In this document: positions 21,499-34,892 of the stretch, in pieces
Numbering within the stretch: position 1 is the first letter of the stretch
Layout of the letters: every line of letters starts with the position of its first letter
NCBI RefSeq assembly: GCF_929443795.1
Contig: NC_064897.1
Coordinates: forward strand, 5,881,001 to 5,945,000
Direction: 5' to 3'
DNA length: 64,000 nt
Source: Astur gentilis
Taxonomy: Eukaryota > Chordata > Aves > Accipitriformes > Accipitridae
Made by a program: the position numbers and the translations under genes
Notes under the pieces: generated by a model
Told to the model about the DNA's origin: nothing
Seen by the model: the letters and a program-made list of their open reading frames with translations, nothing else
Databases searched by the model: none

Positions 21499-22485
21499 AT
21501 GACTGAAAATGAGGGGGATCTCCAGCGAGATGGGCCGGAGGCGGCCGAACCCCGCGGGGCCGTTTCGGACTTTTTCATGAGGGAAGCTTCTTCTCCGGGC
21601 TGCGAGCAGGAATTGTCCCGTCCGAGGCCAGACCTTCTCCCCCCAGGGACGGGGCCGGAGAAGACCTCTCGCTGCGGCTTCCGAAAGCGTAAGGAGACGG
21701 TGGTGCACCAGCGAGCGTTCATGGGAGAGAAGCCCTACATCTGCATCGAGTGCGGGCAGAGCTTCAACCGCAGCTCCGACCTGATCCGCCACCAGAGGAT
21801 CCACACCGGGGAGAAGCCGTACATGTGTGCTGACTGCGGCAAGAGCTTCAGCCGCCGCTCCCACCTCATCCAGCACCAGCGCGTCCACACGGGTGAGCGG
21901 CCGTACCAATGCAAGGACTGCGGGAAGAGCTTCAGCCAGAGCACCCACCTGGTGCAGCACCAGCGCAACCACACTGGCGAGAGGCCTTATGTCTGTGCCA
22001 AGTGTGGGAGGAACTTCTACCAGAACTCGGGCCTGCTCCGCCACGCCAACTTTCACACGGGCGAGAAACCCTACAAGTGCCCCCAGTGCGGGAAGCGCTT
22101 CAGCGACAGCTCCAACCTCATTGCCCACCAGCGGCTCCACACGGGCGAGAAGCCCTACAAGTGTGCTGACTGCAACAAGTGCTTCAGTGAGAGCTCTAAG
22201 CTGGTCATCCACCGGCGCGTCCACACGGGCGAGAAGCCATACTTGTGCCCTGACTGCGGGAAGAGTTTCAGCCAGCGCTCTCACCTTGTCCAGCACCGTC
22301 GCACTCACACTGGGGAGAAGCCCTACAAGTGTGCCGACTGCGGGACCTGCTTCAGTGACAACTCTACCCTCATCCGTCATCGTCGTACCCACACCGGGGA
22401 GAAACCTTTCAAGTGCTCACATTGTGGGAAGAGCTTCAGTCGCAACTCCTACTTAGTCTCACACCAGCGGGTGCATGTGTGGTAG
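21499..22485 (+). CDS. C2H2 zinc-finger protein with nine fingers
   Basis: The exon is entered at 21488 behind a good acceptor (CTCCTTCTGTGCCGGCAG). The first ATG in frame is at 21499 and the stop TAG is at 22483-22485, giving 328 residues. An acidic N-terminus (MTENEGDLQRDGPEAAEPRG) is followed by a vestigial half-finger without cysteines (residues about 68-79). Nine regular C2H2 fingers then run from about residue 80 to the C-terminus, eight joined by canonical TGEKP or TGERP linkers. Every finger keeps both Cys and both His. The protein should bind DNA in the nucleus as a transcription regulator. Codon phase at the acceptor (GT GAT GGG AGC ATG) would allow an upstream coding exon in phase 1, as in the minus-strand gene, but no in-frame upstream exon with a good donor was found. 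The orthologue is not recognised. Confidence 0.93.
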   Translation: MTENEGDLQRDGPEAAEPRGAVSDFFMREASSPGCEQELSRPRPDLLPPGTGPEKTSRCGFRKRKETVVHQRAFMGEKPYICIECGQSFNRSSDLIRHQRIHTGEKPYMCADCGKSFSRRSHLIQHQRVHTGERPYQCKDCGKSFSQSTHLVQHQRNHTGERPYVCAKCGRNFYQNSGLLRHANFHTGEKPYKCPQCGKRFSDSSNLIAHQRLHTGEKPYKCADCNKCFSESSKLVIHRRVHTGEKPYLCPDCGKSFSQRSHLVQHRRTHTGEKPYKCADCGTCFSDNSTLIRHRRTHTGEKPFKCSHCGKSFSRNSYLVSHQRVHVW

Positions 22486-24319
22486 GCAGGGTCGCTAGGT
22501 GTGACCTGGGGGTCATCTAGGATGCAGCTTCCGACCCTGGCCTGTCCAAAATGTGCCTAAGGGACAAGGGGGGTGGACAAGGGGGTGACTACAGCAGAGC
22601 CCCTGGATTATAGGCAGTTGGCCAGAGTAATTCCTGTGGCCCACGTTGCCCTTTTCAGTCACCTCCTCCGCCCAATGCATCTCGGGCATGGACAGAAAGC
22701 AAGCAGTGGTTGCGGTGGGTAGTTCTGCAGCCCTGGCATCCTCTTTCCCAGGTACTAGAATTGGATGCCATCTGCAGTGTGGCCAAGGTGCAGATGTTTT
22801 CTCCCACCTCCCCGTGAGAGATGTCTGCTGGTGAGCCTGAGGAGAGAACGCACAAGGTCAGGTCACCTGATGAGAGGCTGCTTGGTCATGCAACATATGC
22901 ATGTATGGTCACGTCAGGGGAAATAAGATGGGAGATGAGGTCCTGAAGGGCCTGTGTTCCACCCGCAGCTGAAATGTTGTGACCGATATAATATTGCATA
23001 GGTCTATGGAAGCTCACCATGCTTGTGGTCTAAGCCAGCTTTGTGTCTGATACAGCAGTCAGGAAGGTCAAAGCTAAGTAAGTCCTGCTGAGAAGCTGGA
23101 GGCTCTGCATTATGCCGCCACGGTGTGCGGGCCAACTTGAAGCACAGGCAAAGACCGCTTGAGTCTGCTTGTAAAAAGAACGTCTAGGCATACCCTGAAC
23201 CAGAGAAGGAAGGCATGCCTGCAAAGGTTTTCTGCGAATGCTGTGTGGATGGTAGGAACAAGGGAGCTGCAGGATAGGGGCACGGCCTGTTCTGGAATCT
23301 CAGAACTGGTGGGTAACCAGTGTAGAAAACTCATACCTGGAGGCTTAAAATAATAGTAAAAAAAAATCAGAATCAGAATTATACTTGCTGCTGCTAAGAC
23401 TGTGGTACGCAACTTGACAGGTATATGGAGGTTGCCTGTGAGTTTGTACTGGTAGCCTCCTCGCTCTGCAGAATTCAGATTCACAGATACAGTTCAAGTG
23501 GGCTGGTGTGAGCTGTGTTGCAAAATAGGACAGAACAACAGTGTACTAGGACTGACCCGATTCCATACCAGTATTTCTCAAGTCCCATTTTGACCAGTGT
23601 GTGTGCGTGCAGGTGTGTAAGTAACACCTATATGTGTGTATTCACATATGTATGAACTAGCTTTTATACTAAGTGTATCTTCACACTCACATGTGAGCAA
23701 TCGTGTGCGCACACCATGGCAGTAGTCAAAATGGCCAGCTGTATGACATTGCACCATATCAGTACTTCTCAAAATGCTAAAAATACTGTATATAGTAGCA
23801 TTTCTCAATTAGAAGCTGGGAGAAATAGGTTTTGTACTAAAACATCTGAATTTTCATATCAGGACATTCAGTTTTACACTGATTATTTTGTGTATGTGTG
23901 TGTGTGTGTATAAGATCTGGAATTGAGTTGTTTTATTTATATATCTATAAAAATTTTGTGGGCCCTATGGTTGCAAGGAATGACTTCTAAATGTCACTCA
24001 GCGTAGTACTCTCCCCCTCGTTTTACACAGGTACGTATCGGTGGCAGTTGTAGGTTGTACCCCCGTCATGGTTTTAACTACAACGAATTGCAGTGCAACA
24101 CTTTACATTGTTTATATTTTTGACTGTTTTGCTGCTGCTCATTTTAGAGACGATACTGACTGGTGTGCTTATCCAGCACTGCTGGAACTTAGAAAAGATT
24201 CCTGGTTTTACCTTACTGGTCCTGCAGCTGGCTCCGTGGCTTCAGCAGGTCTCTGGAAAAAGGAATGCAGACTGAAGCTGGTAAAAGGACTGGAGCTATG
24301 GTAGGGAAGAGATGAAGGA

Positions 24320-24325
24320 AATAAA
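24320..24325 (+). terminator. candidate poly(A) signal of the nine-finger gene
   Basis: AATAAA is the first canonical hexamer I found past the stop at 22485, 1.8 kb downstream. A second AATAAA lies at 24494-24499. Either would give a 3' UTR of about 1.8-2.0 kb. Confidence 0.4.
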
Positions 24326-25050
24326 GATGCTAAGAAGATCGATGGATTTGAGCAGCTGCTGGCTGGGGTTGCTTGTGAATGGCTTGCTCTACAGAACTTG
24401 CTACTCTCCAAGGGATTGCAGGGATCCTTTCTGCAAGCCCCAAGCCACTTCTTGACACTCAACTGCTGATAAAATGTTATTTTCATATAGTTTAATAAAA
24501 AGGAGCTGTAGGGGGAGCATGAAATTGTTTGCAGCTCCTAGAGGAACAAGGCACCTTTATGTGCAGCTGCTCAGGGAAGTAGAAGGAGCTTTCAGAAATG
24601 GGGTGGGCTTTGTTTACACAGGAACCAAAGCCTTCATCTGCAAATGCACATTTTTGCTTTTAGCTTTGTGTTTGTTTTGGTTTTTTTTATGAACAGCTTC
24701 AAACCAATGATTTCTTGATTTCTGTTCCACTTCTGGAAAGTGGTTTGGAAATGTCACTAATGGTCATCTAATTGGTTCCAGAAGCGTCAAGATTTTCATT
24801 TGCTAGCGGACTTTCAGAAGGGATACTACAGCTCTCAGTCGGTAGGCTCATTTTTAGCTGACTTCAAAGGTTATGCTGCAGTCCAGCTGTAGAACTGATC
24901 AATTTGTGTGGGTCTGTCCCATTCCAATTTAAGTTTCCTAAAGGAAATCTACAGCACTAAAACTGTTTGCCTTTCCCTGGTAAACAGGGCTTCTCAGCCA
25001 TCTTGTGAATGCAACTTTTCTTTTGGCAATCTGAACGGACTCGCTGTAGC

Positions 25051-25069
25051 GGCTCGATAAAATCGAGCC
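25051..25069. repeat. perfect inverted repeat, 8-base stem with 3-base loop
   Basis: GGCTCGAT at 25051-25058 and ATCGAGCC at 25062-25069 flank AAA. Just upstream, CGCTGTAGCG at 25042-25051 is a second short inverted repeat. The stem contains two CpG sites in an otherwise CpG-poor region. Confidence 0.9.
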
Positions 25070-25189
25070 CAGGTCTGTACATGGCTGAGCTCAACTCAAA
25101 GGGAAATTCTCACATCAAGATTCTGGTTTGAGACGCCAGCTGCCCCTGAATATGCCTTCACAGCAGTCCTCAGAGCATTTATTTTCTTT

Positions 25190-25245
25190 TCTACATGCTT
25201 TGTAAAGTGCTGTGTGTACTTAACAGTGCTCTATAAATTAAGAGG
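25190..25245 (+). mobile_element. possible old SINE tail (MIR-like)
   Basis: TTTGTAAAGTGCTGTG, a short gap and GTGCTCTATAAATTA resemble the 3' tail shared by MIR/CORE-SINE and related amniote repeats. Only the tail is recognisable, and it is divergent. Confidence 0.35.
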
Positions 25246-28200
25246 ATTGTCGTGCATTTATTTCAAAGATCTTCATGAACTTATTTAATACTGTATGCCA
25301 AATCAAAGTGGCCTTAGGGTTCACAGCACATTGCCAGTGCAGTAGTCAGCGGCTAGGACTGGATTGCTCACCAGTATAAACACATTTCTGGAGTTCCTTT
25401 CAACAGCCAGTTAGTTTTCCCTGTTCAGTGTCACTTGGCTGAAATAATTCCCTTCCCCTAGCCTGTCTGCCTTTTACGATTTGTGATCATCTAGCTGGAG
25501 AGGAGAATCTGGGCACCACCCTTCCTTTGCTGTTGCAGAAGTTACAGGGTATGTTCCTCTTCTTCCAGGAATTTAATTGCTTTGTGGGCAGCGCAAACTG
25601 GCAAACCAAATTCAGAAGACTGAGGTATGGGCATGTGCAAAAAGTCAAGAGCCAGAAGGTTTACTTTTACAGCAGCTAGCTCACTGGCTTCTCTACCAGC
25701 TGTCTCCTCCCTCAGGATCATAGTGGGAGACTACTGGAAAAAGCAGAAGGTAATTAGCTACTATAATTTCAGCAGACCCTCCCTAGCACACTCCATCCCA
25801 GACCCATGGTCACCAACTGGTGCCCAGATCCTCCTGCCAGCTGAGAGAGCTCTGTAGAATGCTGTAAATTCCTGTTGTGCTAATGGTGCTTAGATACTAC
25901 AGTGATACTATGGCACTTTAGAAATACCTAAGATAGACAAATGGATGAATGACGTCTCTGAAATAAAATTTTTCACCCTAGAGTTCTGTGTTATTCCATC
26001 TTTTTTTTTCTTTCTTTCTCCCCAGAGTGACCTCCTGAGCATCACAGTTTCTTGGCCCCTGGCAGGACCAGATTTGGAAATACATGTGTCATCCTTCACA
26101 GAGGGATGACTATTACTTAGCACAGCTGCTGTGCAATGCAAATAAGAACCCGGAGGTGAGGGGTGTTCTTAGAATTGGTCTTCATTTTCATCTAACATCT
26201 CTGCATGAACCTGAAAAGCCAGAGGATGGCACACAGTGCTCACTGTTCCTTTACGAAAGTGGCAGAACCTTATTCTACAGTGACACACCATCCTGCTGGT
26301 AGATGAACCTGGTTCTAGCAGAGCTGCAGCTGCTCTGAGGCGATTATCTTCCCAGTTCTGTCACCTGGGTTGCACGGGATCTAGTTTTCCAGTCCCTTGC
26401 TGACAGAAGTATCTGTAATAGTGATGACTGAAATACAACTTCTTTTACATTCCTTTCTGCTTCGCTGCTTATGACCGGGAAAACAGATTTCTTTTGATCT
26501 TGGACAAGAGGTGCGTTTTACGTGTTTAATAATTTTTCAAAAGTATTTTATGTGTAGTCGCTAAAGCAATTTTTGAGATACATCAAACAAACAAAACTGC
26601 CCTTGCATGCACAGCAAACTGTTCTTTGTGGCCCGGTTTCCCCTTTACCCCAACAACACTGGTCTGAATAGCCAGAGACACAACAACAGGAGACCCCATC
26701 TCTGAAAAAAGGAAAATACAGGATATTTCAAGGAGATGGAGCAAACAGAGGCCAAAAGAGGCATTGCTGGGGTAGGCTGCTTTGCCGCTTTTGCTCTTGT
26801 GTCCCAAACTCTGAAGGGCCTTTAGCCTTTCTGTGCCAGACCTGATATGTCTTGTAAGTCAGCTGATCCACCTCTCAACGGTCCCCTCCCTTTTCTCATT
26901 CAAGTGCTTGCTGGCTTTCTTCGTAGAAAAGGCATGAATCCACCTGGTAACATTGCTTTTGCGGTCCTGATGGACTTTGACAAATGCTTGGTTTTCCTCT
27001 CACAGGCCTGGTGCTTTTGGTACACTCGATCACGTGAACAGATGCGAGAGCCTAGGAACCAGAGAGCATAGGAGCCAGACTTCTTAGGGGAAGCAGAATT
27101 TTCGTCTTTCTTTCTGAGACTTTCTGTGGAGTTATCTGTAGCTGCAGAGAGCTGACTCTGTGCCTGGGGGACACACTGGGGTGGGTGGGACAGCATGGCC
27201 AGAGCCCAGTAACCCTTCAAGGGTAAGTGAAAGCACCCATCGGTGAAAGCAGGCCATACCAGGTCCAAACATCCTCGTGGATGCAGAGCGTGCAAAGATG
27301 TGCAAACTCCTTTGTTTGCTTCCCTTTGGCACTCATTATGCAAAGAACGGCTCTATTGGATGTAAAGGATGGCGTTGCTTAGAAGAGACTTGTCTGAACA
27401 GCCATATGGACAGGCAGTTCAAAATAACTCCACCATGCCACAGCAAACCTTGGCTGCACAGCCTCAAGGAATTGACCGAAGTAACCTTGATCTGAAAAAG
27501 CAAAGCTACTTGCAGAACTCGCAACAGGTCTCAGGAGGCCAGACCAAGTAAGGTTTTTCTGCTTGGAAATGCAGCTGGTCTGACCCCTGACAAAGCTTCC
27601 TCGGAAAGGTTTCTCTGGTCATAGTGCAAGCACAACTGGCTTGCACAAGCCTATCTCCCTGCCCTGGGCCTGGGTAAGTGTAAGGGTAAGGGTAATGGCA
27701 TGGCATTATTAAAAAGGACAACACAGCCAAAGTAAAGGCATCACAAGGCATTTTGCCGTCTCAAAGGTGAATGGTTGAACCAGGCCACCATGTGAGGGAA
27801 AGGGTAAGCAAAGAGGTTGGGATGAACAGCTGGGAAGAAAGAGTGGGAAATTGGATTTCCTGAGGCTGCTGGGAAGAGGGGGTGGTTTGGAGGTGTAACA
27901 GCTGCATGGGAGAAGGGTCACCGTTCTCCAGATCCCCCAAGTAATTGCTCCCTCATATCTGGACTTCTTTTTTCTTGCTTTCCAGAGCTCTTTGCAATTC
28001 TCCTGCTGCTGGTCATATGTTGCTTTGGGCCATTGCCTGCTATGTTTCTACTTCAAGCTGACCTTCACCAAAATACTGCTGAACTCTACCTAGCTATGGT
28101 TCAGGTGGGTGTGCTTTCCCATCTTCAAGGACAGAACCACAGAGGAGGCTTTTCTGTGTCAGTCCCTATTCCGTCAATGTTTTCCCTCACGAAAGGGCAG

Positions 28201-28619
28201 TCTGCTTGCTTACCCCAGATCACCCCAAAGCACATAGAACATGCATCTGCCTTTACAGAAGGCAGAGCTTTTGACAGACCTATGACATTTGATCTGCCTT
28301 TTCCCAGCCTTACCAGAAGATCTTCTTTTCGAGGATAGGGACTGAGAAGTTGCTTCCCACAGCTCTGCACCTGCCTGTTGTGCTTAAGAAGATGCCTCTT
28401 TGCAGGGCAACTGCTCTCTCTTCTTGCCTGATTTCTTTCACAGCTGACCTTTGAATTCTCTCTATGCCTTCAGGCAGGCAGAAATACCAAGCAAAACAGG
28501 AAAAACAGAGTTTACATGTAGTATGCATTAGAGAGATTGCAGATATCTTCCCAATTCATTGGACATATGATAAACCTTTTTGAACCTAGGGTCAAACAGG
28601 AACCACAAGCTGCTTTATT

Positions 28620-28639
28620 AAAAAAAAAAAAAAAAAAAA
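28620..28639. repeat. A20 homopolymer
   Basis: Twenty A residues followed by GAAAAGA. No clear retrocopy precedes it on the plus strand. Confidence 0.85.
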
Positions 28640-31600
28640 GAAAAGATATCTTTTAACAATTATCACAAGAAGGGAAGCAGCAATGGGAATGCGGGGGGCA
28701 GGGAGGTGGAACAAAACATTTTTCCTTGTGTCTAGAAAGAGAAGAATTAAAATCACCAAACACAAGTCCTCACATTCTTAGAAAGGTGAAAGAAGTTGGC
28801 AAAATATGATGGTAATTCTGGACCCTTGAAATCTAAGGAGTTACCTGGCATGGTCAACAGTGATGTTATGTCTCAGGCCTGAGCGCAGAGGTTGGTGTGA
28901 AAGCATTTAGGGTTTGTCTTAGGGCAGCCACATCCTGCCCTAAGCCTCAGGCACTTGCTTTCATTTGGCTAATATGCAATGTAGCTGCTAATGCTAATGT
29001 AACTGTGGGTTTCAACTGCACCTTCCACCTCAATGTGTATGGAGCCATTAATGCATATGAAGAAAGGGTGAATTGCTTTCTCAAGAAATGTAACCTGAGA
29101 AGATCCTGAAATTCCTCAGGCTCTGAAGCTCTTGATGCTTCACCTTCATTGCCATCGGGGCTCAAGCCAGCCAGCTCCCAGCAGGGGCATTCCTGGGGAG
29201 GGAAGCAGAGAAATGCCAAGTCACAAGCAGGAGGGGGAGAAAAAGGAAACGGCTGGTATTTAAAAATACTCAACCCAGGAAGCATGAACCATGAACTGAA
29301 GAGAGAAGCCAGAAGAAACCCAGATATGTCTTGGAATACAAGAGAGAATGAATAATTACAAATGCTCCCCTCCAAGCCTACGAGTAGGTGAAAATCTTGT
29401 CACTGCTGCTGTGATCACGGAGGTTAGTGCTGGTGCATCACAGCAATGGTATTGTTTTTCTAGAGCTGAGAAGAAGAGGTGTTCTTCTAGAATATATCCA
29501 CAAATTAGTACTTTGCTCTGTAACACAAAGCTATTAGATTCATGTCTGTAAAGAATGCTCTTCTATTCTCTTGCTTGGTGCCAGCACAGCCCCCATATCT
29601 GCAGTACCCTTCCAGCACTTAAAAATCATGGTAACTTTCTCCCTAACCCACAGAATAAACAACACACATCAGCTGAATAGCGTAGACTGCCATTAGCTTT
29701 TGTTGCAAAACCGTCATGTGAAGGGCTGCTAAAGTAAAGCTTGTGGGAAGACGTTTTGTGCTGGCATTGGTGCACAGTGAGGTTTGCTCCCTTGTCCCTT
29801 ATGAACATGGGCAAAGGATTCCAGCCGCCTCATTCACAACGCTCCTTCAGCTGGCCGAAAAGTTCATATTTCTCGTAGTAAATAGGTATCTCCGAGGCCT
29901 GGCTTTCATGACCCTGCAATTGCAAACAGCTCTCCCCGACTTGTGACAGCAGATTACATCGGATGGCTGAAGCTCTTGCCATCCCCAGCCACCCGCTGGG
30001 TTATTTTTAACTTGGATTGCTTCCCCGATCCAGCGCTCAGCACAGCTCCACAAACAGCAGGGTTGGCACAAATGAGGGAAAATTGCAGTCTGGGGCGGGT
30101 GGTAACAAACATCCAAAGAGCTCAGCCGTTCCTTAAGTTGGTATTGCCACCATGCGATCCAGTCCTGAAACAAGAGCCCTGGGGGAACAGGAGCGAGTTA
30201 AGCGAAAGCAGAACAAAGGCATTGAACAGAACTGTACCTTTATTTTTTTGCACATAAGAAGTATTTCCGAAGGAGGACCAGCTTATGAATCTCTTACTTC
30301 CCACGTGTACATTACACAGCTGGAACCGGCGCTCATCTCTTGCTAAGTACCTTTGAGTACTCGGCCCACTGAAGCTGTGCTTCCACCTGCATTTCTTTCA
30401 AAAGCAAAATGAGCGTTCCTCATCCCCTCCTCTGTGTGTCCTCGGGGCCGTTGACTCCCATGCTCTGCTCACTGTGCTGGTGCAGCTCTCTGTGCAACTG
30501 CGTCATGACGCAGATTGGAAAGTCTCGGTGACTGAAGAGTAATAGTTCCCCACTCCACCCTCGGTTATTTTTAGCCGGATCAGTTCCTGATTCAATCCAC
30601 TGTACAGACACACAAACAGCTGTGTCGGTATGACAGGCAGAAAATGTTTGAGGGAAGGCGAGGAGAGGCTTAGACGAGTAATGATCACTGGTACCAAACG
30701 GGAAACTGCAATCATGAATGATTGCTTTAAATGCCCAGCAGCAATTATTTCAACTTCTCTACAGCCACCTGTCGTACTCCTTATGCAAGAAACAAGGCCC
30801 AGGGAACTTCACAAGTCTGTGCCGCAGAAATGAAATGGCATTGTGCCTGGTTTGGCTGCAGCTTTCTCAGTGAATGAAGGGAATCCGAATGCAGGGAGCC
30901 TAAACAAGTCTGCTGGTATGGATAGTAGCAACAGTTCCTCATAGCCTGCTTACCTGCCGGTAGTTTTGCCAGCCTGTGTGCTTAGATGTCAAGTCCTGCA
31001 GAGATCAAAGTTTGCCGTCTTAGTAGTTTGGACACCAGCCATGAGCAGCTATCTAGAAGTGTGCAAAATGTGTTTAGAAAATGCTCTAGAGATGATCTGC
31101 TGGTATTTTAAAGCGACATGCGGCTTGCTTTGAAGTGCTCTAAATATTGTGGCACAAAAAACAAGTGGCACCTTTTCTGCTCTGCAAAACAGTGATGTTT
31201 TCATGTCTGCACCCCAGGGCTCAGGGTAACTCTAAAACTTCAAGCCCTCCTCCTGCTCCCTTCCTCTGACTAGTACACACTTGCAGACTGGGTAAACAAA
31301 GAAAAGTCCTTACCGAGTTGTGGCTGCTTGGCTTTGTCTCATGTGCTCTTGCCGTGACCTTGAAGTTGGTTTTCTTGTCACAAGTGGTTTGATGACACAT
31401 GGATAGATTTTGGGTTTCATTGTCTTCTTCCCTGAGCCTTTTGCTGCCGGGATGCTCGCTTCTACCTCCTTTCGTCCTTCCCCAGTTGCGTGCTCCAATA
31501 GACAGCACAAGGAGAGGGATGGGGAGTCACAGCTGATTTCCTCCTGTGTTTATGGGGAATTATCTTGACTTCTGTGGGAAAAGCATTTTCTCTTTGTGTT

Positions 31601-34600
31601 TAGAGTAGTGGGTTAAAACCAGAGAGCCGGTGCCTCCTCCAGCACCTAGAAGTGGGGACTTAATTAGGGGAAGTCCTGTGGCTGGACCTCTGTCCCCTGC
31701 AGCCTCCTGTCCCAGCTGGAAAGCAGGCAGCAGACCGAGACGGCAGAATCCAGGTCTCCCCGGCAAGGAAGACCATCTGAAGCAGGAGGAGCAAGTTTCT
31801 CCTCTCGTGCAGACTTGGCTAAGGAGACAGTGGGGGAGAGCAGCCAGAGCTGCGACAGGACGGGGGATCCCAGGGGCACGGAAAAGAGAAAGAGCGATGG
31901 GAGGGATTGCTGCACTGGTAATTTTCCCGGGAAAAACAAGGTTTAGGATAAATTTCTTACAAATACAGGAAGCTTAATTTAATACTGGTTTTTCAATAAC
32001 ATGACCTACCTACAAGTTTAATTAAAAATCAAGCATAATAAGAGCCAAAATTAAGGTAAGGCCTCAGCCTAAAGCAGAAACTGAAATGACTTTCCTTCTT
32101 CTTTTAGCAATACTTTGCCTGGTTTCTAAACCTGAATGTTAGCTTCCGTTTGAGGCGGTTCACCATGCGCTCCGGATTAAAGCATTTGTCTCTTGGTTTG
32201 GAGTACGGTATTGCAGCGCATGCATCTCGGGTGAAGGAGAGACTCAAGTGAAAACATGTCAGACGGAGCATATGCGATGGACCATGTGTTTCACTTCATG
32301 GCTTTCCTAGAAAACTCATGAAGATGACAAAGGCCTCTGCAGTCTCAGAGGCACATACTGAAAGAAAAAAGAAAGAGGGAAGAATAAAGAGCTGCCTGAA
32401 ACTAAGCATGTGTCCAGAGTTGGACTCTGTGGACAAAGATGCTAATTTTGTAAAATCGAGTGGTACTACATCAAAATAATAATAAAAAAATATCTGAAAT
32501 TCCAGTTAGCCAGCTCCTGCTGACACAGGAAAACTTTATACAGTTAAATACTAACTTTACAGAGCAAAATACTGACCACTACAAGAAGACAGTTAGCAAT
32601 TCTGAAACCTAATTTAAAGATGGAATGGAAAGTATAATTAACAATCTAGAGATTTATTCAGAAATAAAAAAAATCGGCTTAGTCAATTAAAATCACTTCC
32701 TGGGATTTATGAAAAGCTCCTCCTATAGGGTGCCTTAGCAACTGCTGCTGCAGACAAGGAATGATGGGGATATTGTTAGATGAAGACTTTGCTCCACCTA
32801 AAGGTTTAAGTACAGAAAGGATTTCATGTGACACTGACTTCTGCCTAGATTCCACTCAAAATAGCATGTAGAGTTGTCAGCCAAAGAAGAAATGCCACAG
32901 CAATGATGGTTCAGCAAAACACCTGACCTCCTACAGCATTTACTTTAAGTCTGCAGCAAAATGGATATGCAAAAATCCATGATTTCATCTGCTGTCAAGA
33001 AAAAAGTTTATCAGGAAGATAATGATAAAATTACGAGGAATAATGGCACGTTATCTCTTTAGAAATACAGCCTGTCTCTTGGGAGAGTAGTCTTGTAGCA
33101 AGCACAGGAATAGCTGAGAGTGCAGGAATGCTACTCTTTGCCTGGGGACTGGCTGCTGCAAGGCTTGGTTGGGCAGAACCAGAAGGGAAATGTCATGCTA
33201 AAAGATCGGTCACAGATAGATGGGGGGAACCAGAGCAAAAAACTGGCACGGCAATAGCTTGTGGGCTGGTTTGATTGCAGGCACCAAGGCGAAAGGGCAT
33301 CCAAGGTGATTGCCTGTTGTTCAGGTGATTTATTATGGATTTAGCAGGCATAAAATGGGATTAAAAGGAAAAATATGTTTCATATGGCGGTATTTCTGAA
33401 GGTGGAACTCTATGGTGCAACAGCTCTGGCAGCAAGCCAGTTTAAAAACTGTCTGTCCTCATCTGACCCCAACCAATCCTTCCTACCTCAGAGCAACAGC
33501 ACATTAGCATCCATCCTTTCCCCCATCTTCCCAGGGAACTATTTATGACAGGGCAGTTACACCTGTGATTAAGTGTCTGTAACAAAGAGGGCATTCAGCT
33601 GTGGTATGTGGCAGGGGGATGTGAGGAAAGGGGTGAAACTGGAAAAGGGAACCTCTTAAACCGCAGAACAATTTGTAACATGGGGCAACAGCTCCTGTCA
33701 CACATCCTGAAAAGAAAGGGGGGTAAAATGGTCCGCAAGAAACCAGGCTGACTGACTGACAAAGGCAAACCAGCCCAGAATCACTGTCAGGCCAGAGGAA
33801 AGAAATTGAGTACGTTCATTCACCTCCATGGAGGGCCAGAGACTTTCAGGCGTTGTTAAAGCCACGGAGGAGGATGCATCAGTTCAAGTTTACCTGCGGG
33901 AGCAAACTGCCTGGCTGAATCCTGCTCGATTTCCCAGGTAATGCACTGAGTCTAATAAACCCCTGTTTTGTTTTAACTCTTGATTTATCCTATTAATTTA
34001 AAATAAACTTTGAAAATTTGAAAAATTTGAAAATAAAGACTATTTAAACAGAATCAGGATTAGGAGTCACACCTAAACCGTACCTTACTAGCCTAAGGCT
34101 GTATGTGTTCTTCCAACGGAAAAAAAAAATAATAATTGGCTGGTGCTAGAAATACGTGGCAGCTAACCTTGTTCCTTGCTGTGCCGGTGTGTGCGCAGCA
34201 TTCTGCTCACTGCCTTTTCCAACAGGCTGTCAACTTCTAGCAGAGACCCCCCATCAGCTGCAGCACCTATTTTCTTGGTCTACAAGAAACTGCAGAGACC
34301 CGTGACTTTTCTTGGAAATCGCTGAGGTCAGATAAGTGATTTCCCACATTCACGTGAAGTTGTTTAGAAATGGCTTGTGGGTGAAGAGTTCTCACTTCCT
34401 TGGGTAGGGTTTTTTGACTCACAAAGGTATTTTGTGGCTTCTAATGACTACGTGGGGTCATTCTCTAGTTTTTGTGAGTATTCTGGAATTATTAAGGGGA
34501 CCTAGTTAAGGCCTCCTATAACAAAACTAAAGTCTAATGGGTTAGCTAGAGTTGCAGATGGACTTTTGCCTGGACTTTTTCAGACCCAGTGTCAGCCATC

Positions 34601-34892
34601 AGTACCATCAGACGCTTTCTGAAGAAGCATCTCAACCACCTTGCTGCCATATCCCTCGTGTGGCCTTTTCCAGTATTGCACAGGTCAAAAGCTGGAACAT
34701 CTGGCACCTGGCAGAGGAAATTTAACATTCTGTCAAGTTTAGATTACCACTCCAATTTCAACAGGTAATGGAAACAGCAGAACTGGAGTGGGGAGCGTTT
34801 GATATTTTAAAACCAAGGGGGCTGGGGGGGAAGACCAACAAACCCCCCAAAACCCCCAAACCCAAACAAAAAAACCCACCAACCAGTCATAA

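Noticed and set aside
21148..22392. 414-codon open frame on the minus strand
   Set aside because: It is the reverse complement of the C2H2 array. The repeating 28-codon pattern keeps the opposite strand open, and the product is a repetitive LLARVDALV-type artefact.
27668..27700. TAAGGG-like repeats resembling telomere sequence
   Set aside because: Only two or three imperfect units, which is not an interstitial telomeric repeat.
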